Origin: CAIKMD01 sp963740675
GTDB lineage: Bacteria > Pseudomonadota > Alphaproteobacteria > ATCC43930 > CGMCC-115725
Length of the DNA: 64,000 bases
Assembly (NCBI GenBank): GCA_963740675.1
Contig: CAVUFS010000011.1
Location: forward strand, 1-64,000
Direction of reading: 5' to 3'
The notes beneath the pieces are model-generated. The model saw only the letters and a list, made by a program, of their open reading frames with translations. It searched no databases and had not been told where the DNA came from. Of the stretch, positions 55,203-63,209 are shown one piece after another. The stretch's first letter is position 1; each line of letters opens with the position of its first letter. Both the position numbers and the translations under genes were made by a program.

Positions 55203-56390
55203 TCACTCGATCGGCGTTCCCGTCAGGTTGCTGACGAGGTGCCATTCCTTCGTGCTCGGTTCCCAGCGCACAACAATCGCGTTGTCGATGTTGAGACCGC
55301 GTTGCGGCGTCTTCTTGAAGTCGTAGACGCCTTCTGCGCCGATATGCCCCTGCCAGTTGATCAGGAAGTCGTGCAGCTGCTTCGCGTTGGCGCCCTCCGG
55401 CAGTTTGTTGAGCGCGTCAGCGACGACACGCACCGGTTCCCAGCCGAGATCGTTGCCGGTATCGGGATAGACGCCGACCGTCTTCATCGTCGCGAAGAAG
55501 AGCTTCTGCTGATCGCTCACTTCTTTCGCCACGGTCAGACGCGGATCGCCGTTCGCCGCCCAACCGCCCACGCCGAAAAAGACTTTGCTCGGCAGGAAGG
55601 CGGCGTAGTCGCTCATCTGCTGCACGGTCATGTTGCTGCCCGAGGCCGCCGTCGGCAGATCCATGCCGGCCTGTTTCAGCGCGCGGAACACCGTGCCGCC
55701 GGCGGCGGTCGTCGCCCAGGAGATGATCGCGTCGGGATTGCCGGCGCGAATCTTCTCGATCTGCGCCGAGACGCTGACATCGCCCGGCGCGAAATGCTCG
55801 TTGGCGACAAGCGTCACGTCCTTGAACCCGGGTTCTTTCACCAGATCGGTGACGCTCTTCTCCGCGTCCTGGCCCGATGCATCGGTTGTGGTGATGAGCG
55901 CGATGCGCTTCCACCCCTTGCCTTTGAAATAATTCATCAGCGCGCGCTGCTGATCGTGGCTGTCGATCTGCGAGGTGAATTCATAGCCGCCCGGCTCGGT
56001 ACGGACGGACGGTGAGAAACACCACAGCACCGGGCCGGCATCTTTGACGAGCGGCGCCTGCGCGTTGCAGAGCTGCGACACGGTCGAGCCGAGGATCACC
56101 GCCGGATGTAGGGCGATCACGTCGTTCATGAGCTGCACGGCGACTTGCGGACTCGATTGATCGTCGTGATAAACAGGTTTGACCTTCTTGCCGTGGATGC
56201 CACCATCCTTGTTGATGACGCCCACGGCGAGATCGAGCGCTTGCTGCTCGGCCTTGCCGAGAAACGCGCCACCGCCGGTCAGCGGAATGATGACATGCAT
56301 GTCATAGGTGGCGTCGGCGGCAAGGGCCGGCGCGGCCGCGAATGCAGTGGTGAAAGCGAGCGCGGCGACGCGCAACGAATTACGAGCCAT
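55203..56390 (-). CDS. ABC transporter substrate-binding protein, Leu/Ile/Val family
   Basis: Periplasmic binding protein of the Peripla_BP_6 (LivJ/K) type, 395 residues. Signal MARNSLRVAALAFTTAFAAA with cleavage after ALA; start 56390 is supported by GGAGGGG. Family blocks: MHVIIPLTGGGAFLGKAEQQ, VKPVYHDDQSSPQVAVQLMN, WKRIALITTTDASGQDAEKS, NEHFAPGDVSVSAQIEKIRA and NPDAIISWATTAAGGTVFRA. No permease or ATPase genes adjacent. Preceded on its 3' side by two palindromic repeats. Ligand may be an amino acid or an aromatic/short-chain acid. Confidence 0.87.
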   Translation of the reverse strand: MARNSLRVAALAFTTAFAAAPALAADATYDMHVIIPLTGGGAFLGKAEQQALDLAVGVINKDGGIHGKKVKPVYHDDQSSPQVAVQLMNDVIALHPAVILGSTVSQLCNAQAPLVKDAGPVLWCFSPSVRTEPGGYEFTSQIDSHDQQRALMNYFKGKGWKRIALITTTDASGQDAEKSVTDLVKEPGFKDVTLVANEHFAPGDVSVSAQIEKIRAGNPDAIISWATTAAGGTVFRALKQAGMDLPTAASGSNMTVQQMSDYAAFLPSKVFFGVGGWAANGDPRLTVAKEVSDQQKLFFATMKTVGVYPDTGNDLGWEPVRVVADALNKLPEGANAKQLHDFLINWQGHIGAEGVYDFKKTPQRGLNIDNAIVVRWEPSTKEWHLVSNLTGTPIE

Positions 56391-56459
56391 TTCGAATTCC
56401 CCTCCCTGTCGCGATCGAATTCCACGCCGATCGCATCGCCGCACTATAGCAAGCAACGA

Positions 56460-57635
56460 TTAGGTGAGAAGCGCTTCGATCTCGCGCGCCGCATTCGCCG
56501 CACCGTCGATCTCCGCGAGCATTGCCGCGCGCTTTTGCGCGTTCTGGCGGTAGGAAGGCGTGGTCAGAATTTTTTGCACCGCATTACGCAATGCATCGAC
56601 CGAGTCCTCGCGCGAGATCGCCACGGCATCGCCGGCTCCGCCGAAAGGTACGTCGCCTGCCATGGCGATGCCCGTGCCCCATTCCTCCATCAATGCCGCG
56701 ATCAGCGCCTGATCATGGGCGAGGCCGGGCATCACGATCATCGGCACGCCGTATTTCAGGGCGCGCATCGCCGTGCCATGTCCGCCATGCGTGATGACCA
56801 GCGCCGCGCGGGCGATGATCGGGTCATGCGCCGCGTAGTTCACGACGAAGGCGTTGCGCGGCGCTTTGAGATCCGCCGGATCGACGATGCCGCCGGTGGT
56901 CGCGACGACATGCAGCGGCAGATCGGCGACAGCGTCAAGACCGCGCTGGAGCTTATCGACCGAGCGCTGCTCGAAACCCGTCGAGAAGCTCATGAGGGCG
57001 AGCGGCGTCTTGTCGTCGCTGCGCCAGGGCAGCTCGGTCGGCACGGCGACCTTCTCATCCTCGAGCACCGGGCCGACATGCCGCACGCTGTCCCAGCCCG
57101 CGGATGCGGCGCTGTCGAACTCGGCGAGCGACGTCACGAGGATGCGATCGCAGCCATGCCAGAGCGCATCGAGATCGGGCAGCGGGCCGAAGCCTGCCTG
57201 TTGGCGCATGCCGATCAGCGCATTGGTCGTGCCCCGCCAGCGCTCGATCATGCGGAAGACGAAAGTATGCGAGACCGCGACCGTTGGCAGGCCGAAATCC
57301 TTCGCCTGCGCCAGCGCCGCTGGGAACATGCCGTCGAAGATCAGCACATCGGGCGCTTCGGCTTTGACGACGTCGCGCACCTGTTCCGCCACCGCCGGCG
57401 AAGTGAGATAGCAGGCGGCGCGGCTCATCGGGCTGCCCTGCGGATAGCGATCGATCTGCGCATAAGCCTGCGTCAGCTCGATCGCGCGAAAGCCCGCCAC
57501 TGCGACGCGCGGCACCATTTCCGGACGACCGGCAAAAGCAACGGTATGGCCGTGCTCCGTCAACACGCGCGCGATACCAAGGCTCGGCGGAAGATTGCCG
57601 CCACCCGACCAATTGAGCCACAAGAACTTTGCCAT
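56460..57635 (-). CDS. GT1-family glycosyltransferase (UGT/MGT-like)
   Basis: 391 residues, GT-B fold. N-terminal WLNWSGGGNLPPSLGIARVL then LTEHGHTVAFAGRPEMVPRV; C-terminal donor site VVNYAAHDPIIARAALVITH followed by GGHGTAMRALKYGVPMIVMP, the HGG-x-GT-x-x-E/A region of family 1. Members glycosylate small hydrophobic acceptors such as macrolides, flavonoids or sterols, often for detoxification. Begins directly after the TAA of the TetR gene (TAAATG), so it is in one operon with its regulator. Confidence 0.88.
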   Translation of the reverse strand: MAKFLWLNWSGGGNLPPSLGIARVLTEHGHTVAFAGRPEMVPRVAVAGFRAIELTQAYAQIDRYPQGSPMSRAACYLTSPAVAEQVRDVVKAEAPDVLIFDGMFPAALAQAKDFGLPTVAVSHTFVFRMIERWRGTTNALIGMRQQAGFGPLPDLDALWHGCDRILVTSLAEFDSAASAGWDSVRHVGPVLEDEKVAVPTELPWRSDDKTPLALMSFSTGFEQRSVDKLQRGLDAVADLPLHVVATTGGIVDPADLKAPRNAFVVNYAAHDPIIARAALVITHGGHGTAMRALKYGVPMIVMPGLAHDQALIAALMEEWGTGIAMAGDVPFGGAGDAVAISREDSVDALRNAVQKILTTPSYRQNAQKRAAMLAEIDGAANAAREIEALLT

Positions 57636-58202
57636 TTATGCCCCCCTGATGACGCCGTTGATGAGCTGACCCATGACCGCCTCGGCGTCGGCGCGGTCGA
57701 GCTTTTGATCGCGCCGCAGCAGCTTCCAGACGTAAACGTCGGTCGCGACCATCAGCGCGTGGAACATTTGTGCGCGTCCTTTGCCGGCTTGGCGCGTGAG
57801 TTGCGGCGCGAACGCCGCCTCGACCCATTTCGCGTGGCCCTGTCGACCCGCATCGATATCGGACTTGATGGCGGGCAGACGCGGCTCGTCGCCGAGCTGT
57901 TGCATGACGAAATCGCCGACCTCTTCGTAAAGGTCGAAGAAGATCGTGACCGCTTCGGCGACATCGCCCGGCACGCGCGGAATTTTGATCGGCTGGGTTT
58001 CCTCGGCGAGGGCGCGCAGCGCGGTCATGATGAGCTGGTCCTTACTCTTGAAGGCGCGCAGCACGGTCTGGACCGTGACCTCGGCGCGCTGCGCCACCTC
58101 TTCCAGCGTGAAACCGTCGAGCGCCCGCTCGCGATAAAGCGCGACCGCGGCCTGGCGGATGCGCTCGCGCGTCGCCTCGGCCTGCGCGGCACGAGTGCTC
58201 AT
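57636..58202 (-). CDS. TetR-family transcriptional regulator
   Basis: 188 residues. DNA-binding domain ATRERIRQAAVALYRERALD with GFTLEEVAQRAEVTVQTVLR and AFKSKDQLIMTAL; ligand-binding C-terminal half with VTIFFDLYEEVGDFVMQQLG. First gene of a two-gene operon with the GT1 glycosyltransferase; it should sense a compound that the transferase modifies. AATTCATAATTGG-like A/T-rich DNA upstream (58275-58315) probably holds the promoter and operator. Intact. Confidence 0.9.
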   Translation of the reverse strand: MSTRAAQAEATRERIRQAAVALYRERALDGFTLEEVAQRAEVTVQTVLRAFKSKDQLIMTALRALAEETQPIKIPRVPGDVAEAVTIFFDLYEEVGDFVMQQLGDEPRLPAIKSDIDAGRQGHAKWVEAAFAPQLTRQAGKGRAQMFHALMVATDVYVWKLLRRDQKLDRADAEAVMGQLINGVIRGA

Positions 58203-58401
58203 GTCGTAAGCGCGAGTCGGCGCTGGAAGCGCGAGAGGGGCCTCGCAAGGGGGGCAGCGATTTCATGTAGGATAGACACTAATACCAATTATGAATTGGT
58301 GTCAATTTAAGTAACATGAATTTGACCATCCGAACGCATCGTACGTAAAAAGCGTTTACAAATGAGGACATATAGGGTACAGAAATTTCAAATGAGGAGA
58401 C

Positions 58402-59721
58402 TTGGGTGCTATCGTCAGGTCCACGGTTTGGTGTCTCAGCGAACAGAAACGAGGCTTAGGCCTCCATTGCGCTGTAGATGGACTTTTCTTAGCCGGCACG
58501 CCGCTGCTCGAGCGGCAAACCACAGGCTTCACGGCGCGACAGCAGGGCGATCTCGAAACCGTCCTCAGTCGCGGTTACGGCTTCTCCGTTTCTCTCGATC
58601 GTGTGATGAGTGGCCTCAGTGCAGTGGCCTCGGCATTAACAGCCGGCGATCTCTGCCGTGCACACATCGCCGCAGTTCATCTACGCATTCCCGATCTGCC
58701 TGACGCATTCGCGCGCCTCGACATGCAGATCGAGGATGTCGCGCTCAAAATCGATCGTATCGCGAAGACCACAGCGGCCGGCGACTGGAACCCGGCGGGT
58801 AGCGATTGGGACCCCGATAAACATCCACGTACCGGCGCGCCACCAAATCCGGGTTGGTTCGCACCGACCGACGGCGGTAGTAGCGGGGACGAAAGCATCC
58901 ACGTCACACCCGTATCGGACAACGTAGGCAACGACGGCCGCTTTCACTTACCGCCCGGAGAACGCAATGACGAAGCAGGTGATCTCCTTGAATGGATCGC
59001 CAATGCGAAGCCCGAGGATACGCAAGCAATTCGTGCAGAGATCAAGCGACTCTATTTCGACGTCGGAGATAAAATGGGGGCCGCCGCCCTTAACGAGGCG
59101 CTCAGCGACATCTTAGAAGACCCGAGCACCGCGACGCGGCAATCGGTTCTCGATAATTACGAGATTTATACGCGCACTGATCCGGCCGAAGTCGGACAAA
59201 TCGCTCGCGATCTCGTCACCAGCACTCTTCTCGGCCCTGTTTTCGGTAGCACAAGAGGTGCCACTCCGACGGCAGAGGGCGACGCGGCTCAAATTGCGAC
59301 CACCGCGGAAGCTGCAGCGGCGAGCGACGCGTGGACGCTCGGCTGGGCGGCACGAGGACGAGCCGTCGAGAAGGCGATTAAGCCGACATTGCCGGAAGGT
59401 CTGGATCTAGCTGATAATTTTCCCGTCATCGATCATGCGACAGACGATGTTATCACGACCATCAAATCAATCGACCTGAACGCCGCTACGTACCAGCGAC
59501 CCGAAATTTTAGCTCGGCGAATCGATCAATATGCCCAAAATCTAGCCGAATTCACGACAAAGCGCTGGGGCAATGCCACGGTTACCGTGACTGAAAATAC
59601 CCAAAGGCAACTGATCATCGCCGTTCCAAAAGGAAGCATCAGCCGTATGCAACAGGACATTATCGACAGCGCGGTAACGCGCGCACAGAATCGCGTTCAA
59701 ATCCGCATTGTGCCCTTCTAG
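58402..59721 (+). CDS. polymorphic toxin with CdiA-type nuclease C-terminus
   Basis: 439 residues from a TTG at 58402 (GAGGAGA upstream; no ATG fits). Layout: an Ala/Leu-rich helical N-terminus (to about 120), a Pro/Gly linker with WDPDKHPRTGAPPNPGWFAP, a helical middle (RNDEAGDLLEWIANAKPEDT), and from about residue 311 a C-terminal domain WTLGWAARGRAVEKAI, FPVIDHATDDVITTIKSIDL, TYQRPEILARRIDQYAQNLA and QLIIAVPKGSISRMQQ. The FPVID (Asp344) ... TTIKSIDL (Lys355) core and the following NAATYQ match the endonuclease/tRNase domain found at the end of CdiA and related toxins, of PD-(D/E)xK character. No secretion signal or filamentous repeats. An immunity candidate starts 11 bases after the stop. 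Confidence 0.72.
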   Translation: MGAIVRSTVWCLSEQKRGLGLHCAVDGLFLAGTPLLERQTTGFTARQQGDLETVLSRGYGFSVSLDRVMSGLSAVASALTAGDLCRAHIAAVHLRIPDLPDAFARLDMQIEDVALKIDRIAKTTAAGDWNPAGSDWDPDKHPRTGAPPNPGWFAPTDGGSSGDESIHVTPVSDNVGNDGRFHLPPGERNDEAGDLLEWIANAKPEDTQAIRAEIKRLYFDVGDKMGAAALNEALSDILEDPSTATRQSVLDNYEIYTRTDPAEVGQIARDLVTSTLLGPVFGSTRGATPTAEGDAAQIATTAEAAAASDAWTLGWAARGRAVEKAIKPTLPEGLDLADNFPVIDHATDDVITTIKSIDLNAATYQRPEILARRIDQYAQNLAEFTTKRWGNATVTVTENTQRQLIIAVPKGSISRMQQDIIDSAVTRAQNRVQIRIVPF

Positions 59722-59732
59722 GAGCAGAGAAA

Positions 59733-60176
59733 ATGCATTTTGATTGCTATTTGAGACAGGGAACCGTCTTTCTGCCGACGGTCGGCAAGGTCAACAAAAT
59801 TGTTCATTTTTTAGTCGAGCCTGTCGCTGTTGTTCCGGTCTCTAACACGGACGCCTTGCGAACGGCGTTGCAGCAGACGATCGAGCGGGGAAATCCGATG
59901 GTGAAATATGACCGCTCGGCGCCCCCCATTCTTTGCAAATACGCAGGTGTAAAGTCCTGGAATACGTTTGCGCGGAATGCATCCTTGTGGGTTATAGATA
60001 AGACTGACGGCACTCTTCGTATCGAATCCAATAAGCGAGACAGCAACGGCGCCTTCACACCCGATAAGGACGCCGTCGAAACATTGCCTGCTGGTTCGAC
60101 GATCGATGATCTGATCGACCGTATGATCGCGATGCTGCAAAACGCAATACAAGAACCAGGCAGACGAAACTCGTAA
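59733..60176 (+). CDS. probable immunity protein for the upstream toxin
   Basis: 147 residues, soluble, no signal: MHFDCYLRQGTVFLPTVGKV, VEPVAVVPVSNTDALRTALQ, ILCKYAGVKSWNTFARNASL, WVIDKTDGTLRIESN and DDLIDRMIAMLQNAIQEP. GGAG precedes the ATG, 11 bases after the toxin stop, so both are co-transcribed. A paralogue follows at 60259. Function as antitoxin is inferred from position and from the paired layout of CdiA-type toxins; the fold is not one I can name. Confidence 0.65.
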   Translation: MHFDCYLRQGTVFLPTVGKVNKIVHFLVEPVAVVPVSNTDALRTALQQTIERGNPMVKYDRSAPPILCKYAGVKSWNTFARNASLWVIDKTDGTLRIESNKRDSNGAFTPDKDAVETLPAGSTIDDLIDRMIAMLQNAIQEPGRRNS

Positions 60177-60258
60177 CGGCCCGATCTGACCAGGTCCAAT
60201 ATCGCACCCTACGCCAAGCCAGCGCGCCAAAACCGAATGTCGCATTTTAGGACGTACC

Positions 60259-60706
60259 ATGTACTGGCAGTGCTACTTGAGAATGGGGATGGTCTACGTG
60301 CCGACAACCGGGGTTACAAAACACAGCCTCTACCGGGTCATAGAGCCGGTCGCAGTCGTTCCAGTTTCGGACACCGACACGCTTCACCGCGCCATCGCTG
60401 AAGCGGTGACTCATGGCAATCCCGAAATCGAAGCCCTGAAACCTTCGGATTATCCTCCGCCTGTTCTACCTAGAGTACGCTGGGGTCAAGAGTTGGGACA
60501 CTTTCGCTAGGAACGCGTCGCTGTGGGCCATCGATGAACAGAATGGAACATACAAGATCGTTAGCTATCGAAAGGATGCTCCGAATGCATGGGCTCACGA
60601 CCGCAAGCAAGACATCATATTTCCCGACGGTACCAACGCCGACCAAGTTATCGAGCGCCTGATTACAATCCTGCAAAAAGCGGTACAGGAGCCCAGCCGA
60701 GGGTAG
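60259..60706 (+). pseudogene. second immunity-like paralogue, frameshifted
   Basis: MYWQCYLRMGMVYVPTTGVT and VIEPVAVVPVSDTDTLHRAI in the first frame, then after an extra base near 60470 YAGVKSWDTFARNASLWAID, EQNGTYKIVSYRKD and ADQVIERLITILQKAVQEPS in the next. It parallels the 59733 protein from end to end, with the VEPVAVVPVS, YAGVKSW and FARNASLW blocks nearly identical and the rest divergent. Corrected length about 149 residues. An orphan or second-specificity immunity gene. Confidence 0.65.
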
Positions 60707-60742
60707 TCGCCGAGGCAACTCCTATAATAAGCCCAGCTGCGC

Positions 60743-61918
60743 CTACTCCGCCGCGGTCTGCGTCATCGATAGCGCGCGCACGGCATCGTGTTGCTGCGTG
60801 CCGAAATCGATTAGCTTGTGTTGCGCGGGGTCGCGGATGACGCCGAGCGGGTCGCCGCCGGCGGCGATGGCGGCGAGGCTGTCGTTGAGGATGGTGCGAT
60901 AGAGCACGATGCCGCGATCGGAGGCGGCGAGGTTCTCGCGGCTGCGATCGAGCAGCGGCCCCTGCTCTTCCGTCGCCATGCGGTCCTGGTCGTTGGATTC
61001 GATGTTCCACCAGCCGTCGTCGACTTCGCGATAAACACCGCGTTGCGTCTGGACATAGGGACCGCGTTCGACCTGATCCGGCGGCGTGCCGAGAACGTCG
61101 GTTGTTTTGCCGTCGGCAGTCGGCGCCAGCGTGATGAAGAAATTGATGAGCGAGGTGTCGTCCATCGGCGTGCCGAAGCGGAGGTTCTGCCGTCCGCCCG
61201 GTCCCTGCTCCACGCGCGCGGAGGCAAAGCGCATCGCGCTGGGGAAGATGAAGGACGAGCGGTTCTGGCCCGCGGCGCCGTCGCTGACGATGGCGAAATC
61301 CATGCCGTAATCGCGCCGCGACCAATCGACCTTCAGCACCTTCTTCGCATAGCGCGGATAATTTGGCGCGTGCAGCCAGGCGAGATGCGCGCGATCGACC
61401 GAGTTCTCCGCCGATTGCAGCCAGTTGCAATGATTGGTGACAGCCCAGAGATAACGCGTGCCGCCGGTCGCGTGGAGCAGATCGTATTTTGGCAGCAGCG
61501 GCGCCGGCTTCGGTCCGATATAGACGAAAACGAGACCGCCGACTTCTTCGACCGGATAAGACGCAAGCGAGATCCGATCGGCAAAGCTCTTGCCCGGCTC
61601 CTCGCAAGGCTGCTCGAGGCATTTGCCTTCCGCGCTCCACAGCCAACCGTGATAGCAACAGCGCAGGCCTTGCTCTTCGACACGCCCGCGCGCCAGCGAG
61701 ATGCGGCGATGCGCGCAATACAGCTCGAGCATACCGACCTTGCCGGCGCCGTCGCGGAACAGCACGAACTCTTCGCCGAGCAGCGTGACCTTCTTCGGCC
61801 GGGCGCCCGCCATTTCGCCGCTGAACGCGATTGGCCACCAATAGCGCCGCAGCATCTCGCCGGCAGGCGTGCCCGGACCAACGCGGGTAAGCCGCTCGTT
61901 TTCGGTTTGCGTGATCAT
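60743..61918 (-). CDS. Rieske non-haem iron oxygenase (ring-hydroxylating, alpha subunit)
   Basis: 391 residues. Rieske [2Fe-2S] ligands Cys68/His70 (YCAHRR) and Cys87/His90 (CCYHGW), then the mononuclear iron site in QSAENSVDRAHLAWLHA (Asp and two His). C-terminal half has the phthalate-dioxygenase-like features PMDDTSLINFFITLAP and RENLAASDRGIVLYRTILND. Acts on aromatic or other hydrophobic substrates and needs a reductase, which is not nearby. Divergent from a periplasmic binding protein at 62053, with a 134-base shared intergenic region. Intact. Confidence 0.9.
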   Translation of the reverse strand: MITQTENERLTRVGPGTPAGEMLRRYWWPIAFSGEMAGARPKKVTLLGEEFVLFRDGAGKVGMLELYCAHRRISLARGRVEEQGLRCCYHGWLWSAEGKCLEQPCEEPGKSFADRISLASYPVEEVGGLVFVYIGPKPAPLLPKYDLLHATGGTRYLWAVTNHCNWLQSAENSVDRAHLAWLHAPNYPRYAKKVLKVDWSRRDYGMDFAIVSDGAAGQNRSSFIFPSAMRFASARVEQGPGGRQNLRFGTPMDDTSLINFFITLAPTADGKTTDVLGTPPDQVERGPYVQTQRGVYREVDDGWWNIESNDQDRMATEEQGPLLDRSRENLAASDRGIVLYRTILNDSLAAIAAGGDPLGVIRDPAQHKLIDFGTQQHDAVRALSMTQTAAE

Positions 61919-62052
61919 GCAATGTCCCCTTGCATCGGCGCCTCAAGCGATCAAACGGCGGCGGCGTCATCGAGTTCAATCTTCCGTTGCTCGCGCGATT
62001 GTTCGACAATAAGAGTGGGCGCAACAAAAGCCACGCCTGTTGGGAGGAACCG

Positions 62053-63153
62053 ATGATACGCCCACTGTTTTGCCGCCTCACTTGCGTGTGCGTGGTCATT
62101 GGACTCATCTCGCTCGGCACAACACACCGCGCCAGTGCGGATGCAGCAACGGCTCAAAACAATCCCGCTTTGCAACAAATCATCGCCGGCGCGAACAGCG
62201 AGGGCCGGTTGTCCCTAAGCTGGGCGCCTGACGTCATGGGCGGTGCTGCGGCAACAAAGCTGTTCGAAGACGGCATCAAGAAAGAATTCGGCGCAACCAT
62301 TCACATCGATTTCGCACCTGGCGCCGACCCCGCGCGGATCGCGGGCCAGCTTTGGACAGAAGTGCAGGCCGGCCAATCGTCTTCGATCGATATCTTCCTC
62401 GGCTCCGCCGCGCAGATGGCGCCGCTCAGCCAGCGCGATTTCTTTCTGCCGATCGACTGGCATCAATATCTGCCGGAGCGCATCAGCCCCGATCTCAGCG
62501 AGGCCGGGAACAAGATCGTTCGCATCGGCACGACGCTGTCGGGCATCAGCTACAACACGCAACTCGCGCCGGCGAAGCCGACGAGCCTGCACGATTTCCT
62601 GAAGCCCGAATGGAAAGGCCGCATCGCCACGACGCCTTACGCCGCCGGTTTCGACGTGCTGCTCTCGGACGATATGTGGGGCGTCAACAAAACCATCGAC
62701 TTCGTCACCTCGCTCTCGAAGCAAATCTCCGGCCTCATCCGCTGCGGCGAGAATGAGCGGCTGGCTTCCGGCGAGTTCCTCGCCCTCGTCATGGATTGCT
62801 CGGGCCAGGCGACGTCCAAGTGGAAAGCAAAAGGTGCGCCGCTCGACTACGCGCTACCGACGGACGGCACATCGCTGCGCTATTACTATTTCGCGCTGCC
62901 CAAAAACGCACGCCATCCCAATGCGGCGAAGCTCTATACGCTCTTCCTCCTAACGCCGCCGGGACAAGCGCTGGTCTGGCAGACCTGGGCGATGGATCTT
63001 CACACCTTCGCCGGCTCGCATATGCGCGAGCAGATCGACGCGTTCGAGAAAAGCGGCGGCAAGCTGACCGAGGTCACGGTCGGCTGGTGGCAAAAACAGG
63101 CCGAGATCGATGCCAACAAAGACAAGCTGGTGAAGATCGTCTCGCAGAAATAG
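62053..63153 (+). CDS. extracellular solute-binding protein, Fe3+/family 1-8 type
   Basis: 366 residues. Signal peptide MIRPLFCRLTCVCVVIGLIS, cleavage after ASA. Start fixed by GGGAGGA seven bases upstream. Blocks IIAGANSEGRLSLSWAPDVM, WTEVQAGQSSSIDIFLGSAA, GTTLSGISYNTQLAPAKPTS then LHDFLKPEWKGRIATTPYAA fit iron(III)/thiamine-type binding proteins (SBP_8). No ABC partner genes in the window. Its divergent arrangement with the Rieske oxygenase suggests a shared substrate, but that is inference. Confidence 0.85.
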   Translation: MIRPLFCRLTCVCVVIGLISLGTTHRASADAATAQNNPALQQIIAGANSEGRLSLSWAPDVMGGAAATKLFEDGIKKEFGATIHIDFAPGADPARIAGQLWTEVQAGQSSSIDIFLGSAAQMAPLSQRDFFLPIDWHQYLPERISPDLSEAGNKIVRIGTTLSGISYNTQLAPAKPTSLHDFLKPEWKGRIATTPYAAGFDVLLSDDMWGVNKTIDFVTSLSKQISGLIRCGENERLASGEFLALVMDCSGQATSKWKAKGAPLDYALPTDGTSLRYYYFALPKNARHPNAAKLYTLFLLTPPGQALVWQTWAMDLHTFAGSHMREQIDAFEKSGGKLTEVTVGWWQKQAEIDANKDKLVKIVSQK

Positions 63154-63209
63154 CGCCCGCGCGGGCAATCAATCTGCGCGGGTTCAGTAGCGCATCCCTA
63201 GACGAGATT

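Noticed and set aside
56145..58310. 721-codon open frame on the plus strand
   Set aside because: Runs antisense across three well-supported genes (binding protein, glycosyltransferase, TetR).
58203..60742. classical CDI (cdiBA-I) operon
   Set aside because: No CdiB transporter, no haemagglutinin repeats, no secretion signal; only the C-terminal toxin type is shared.
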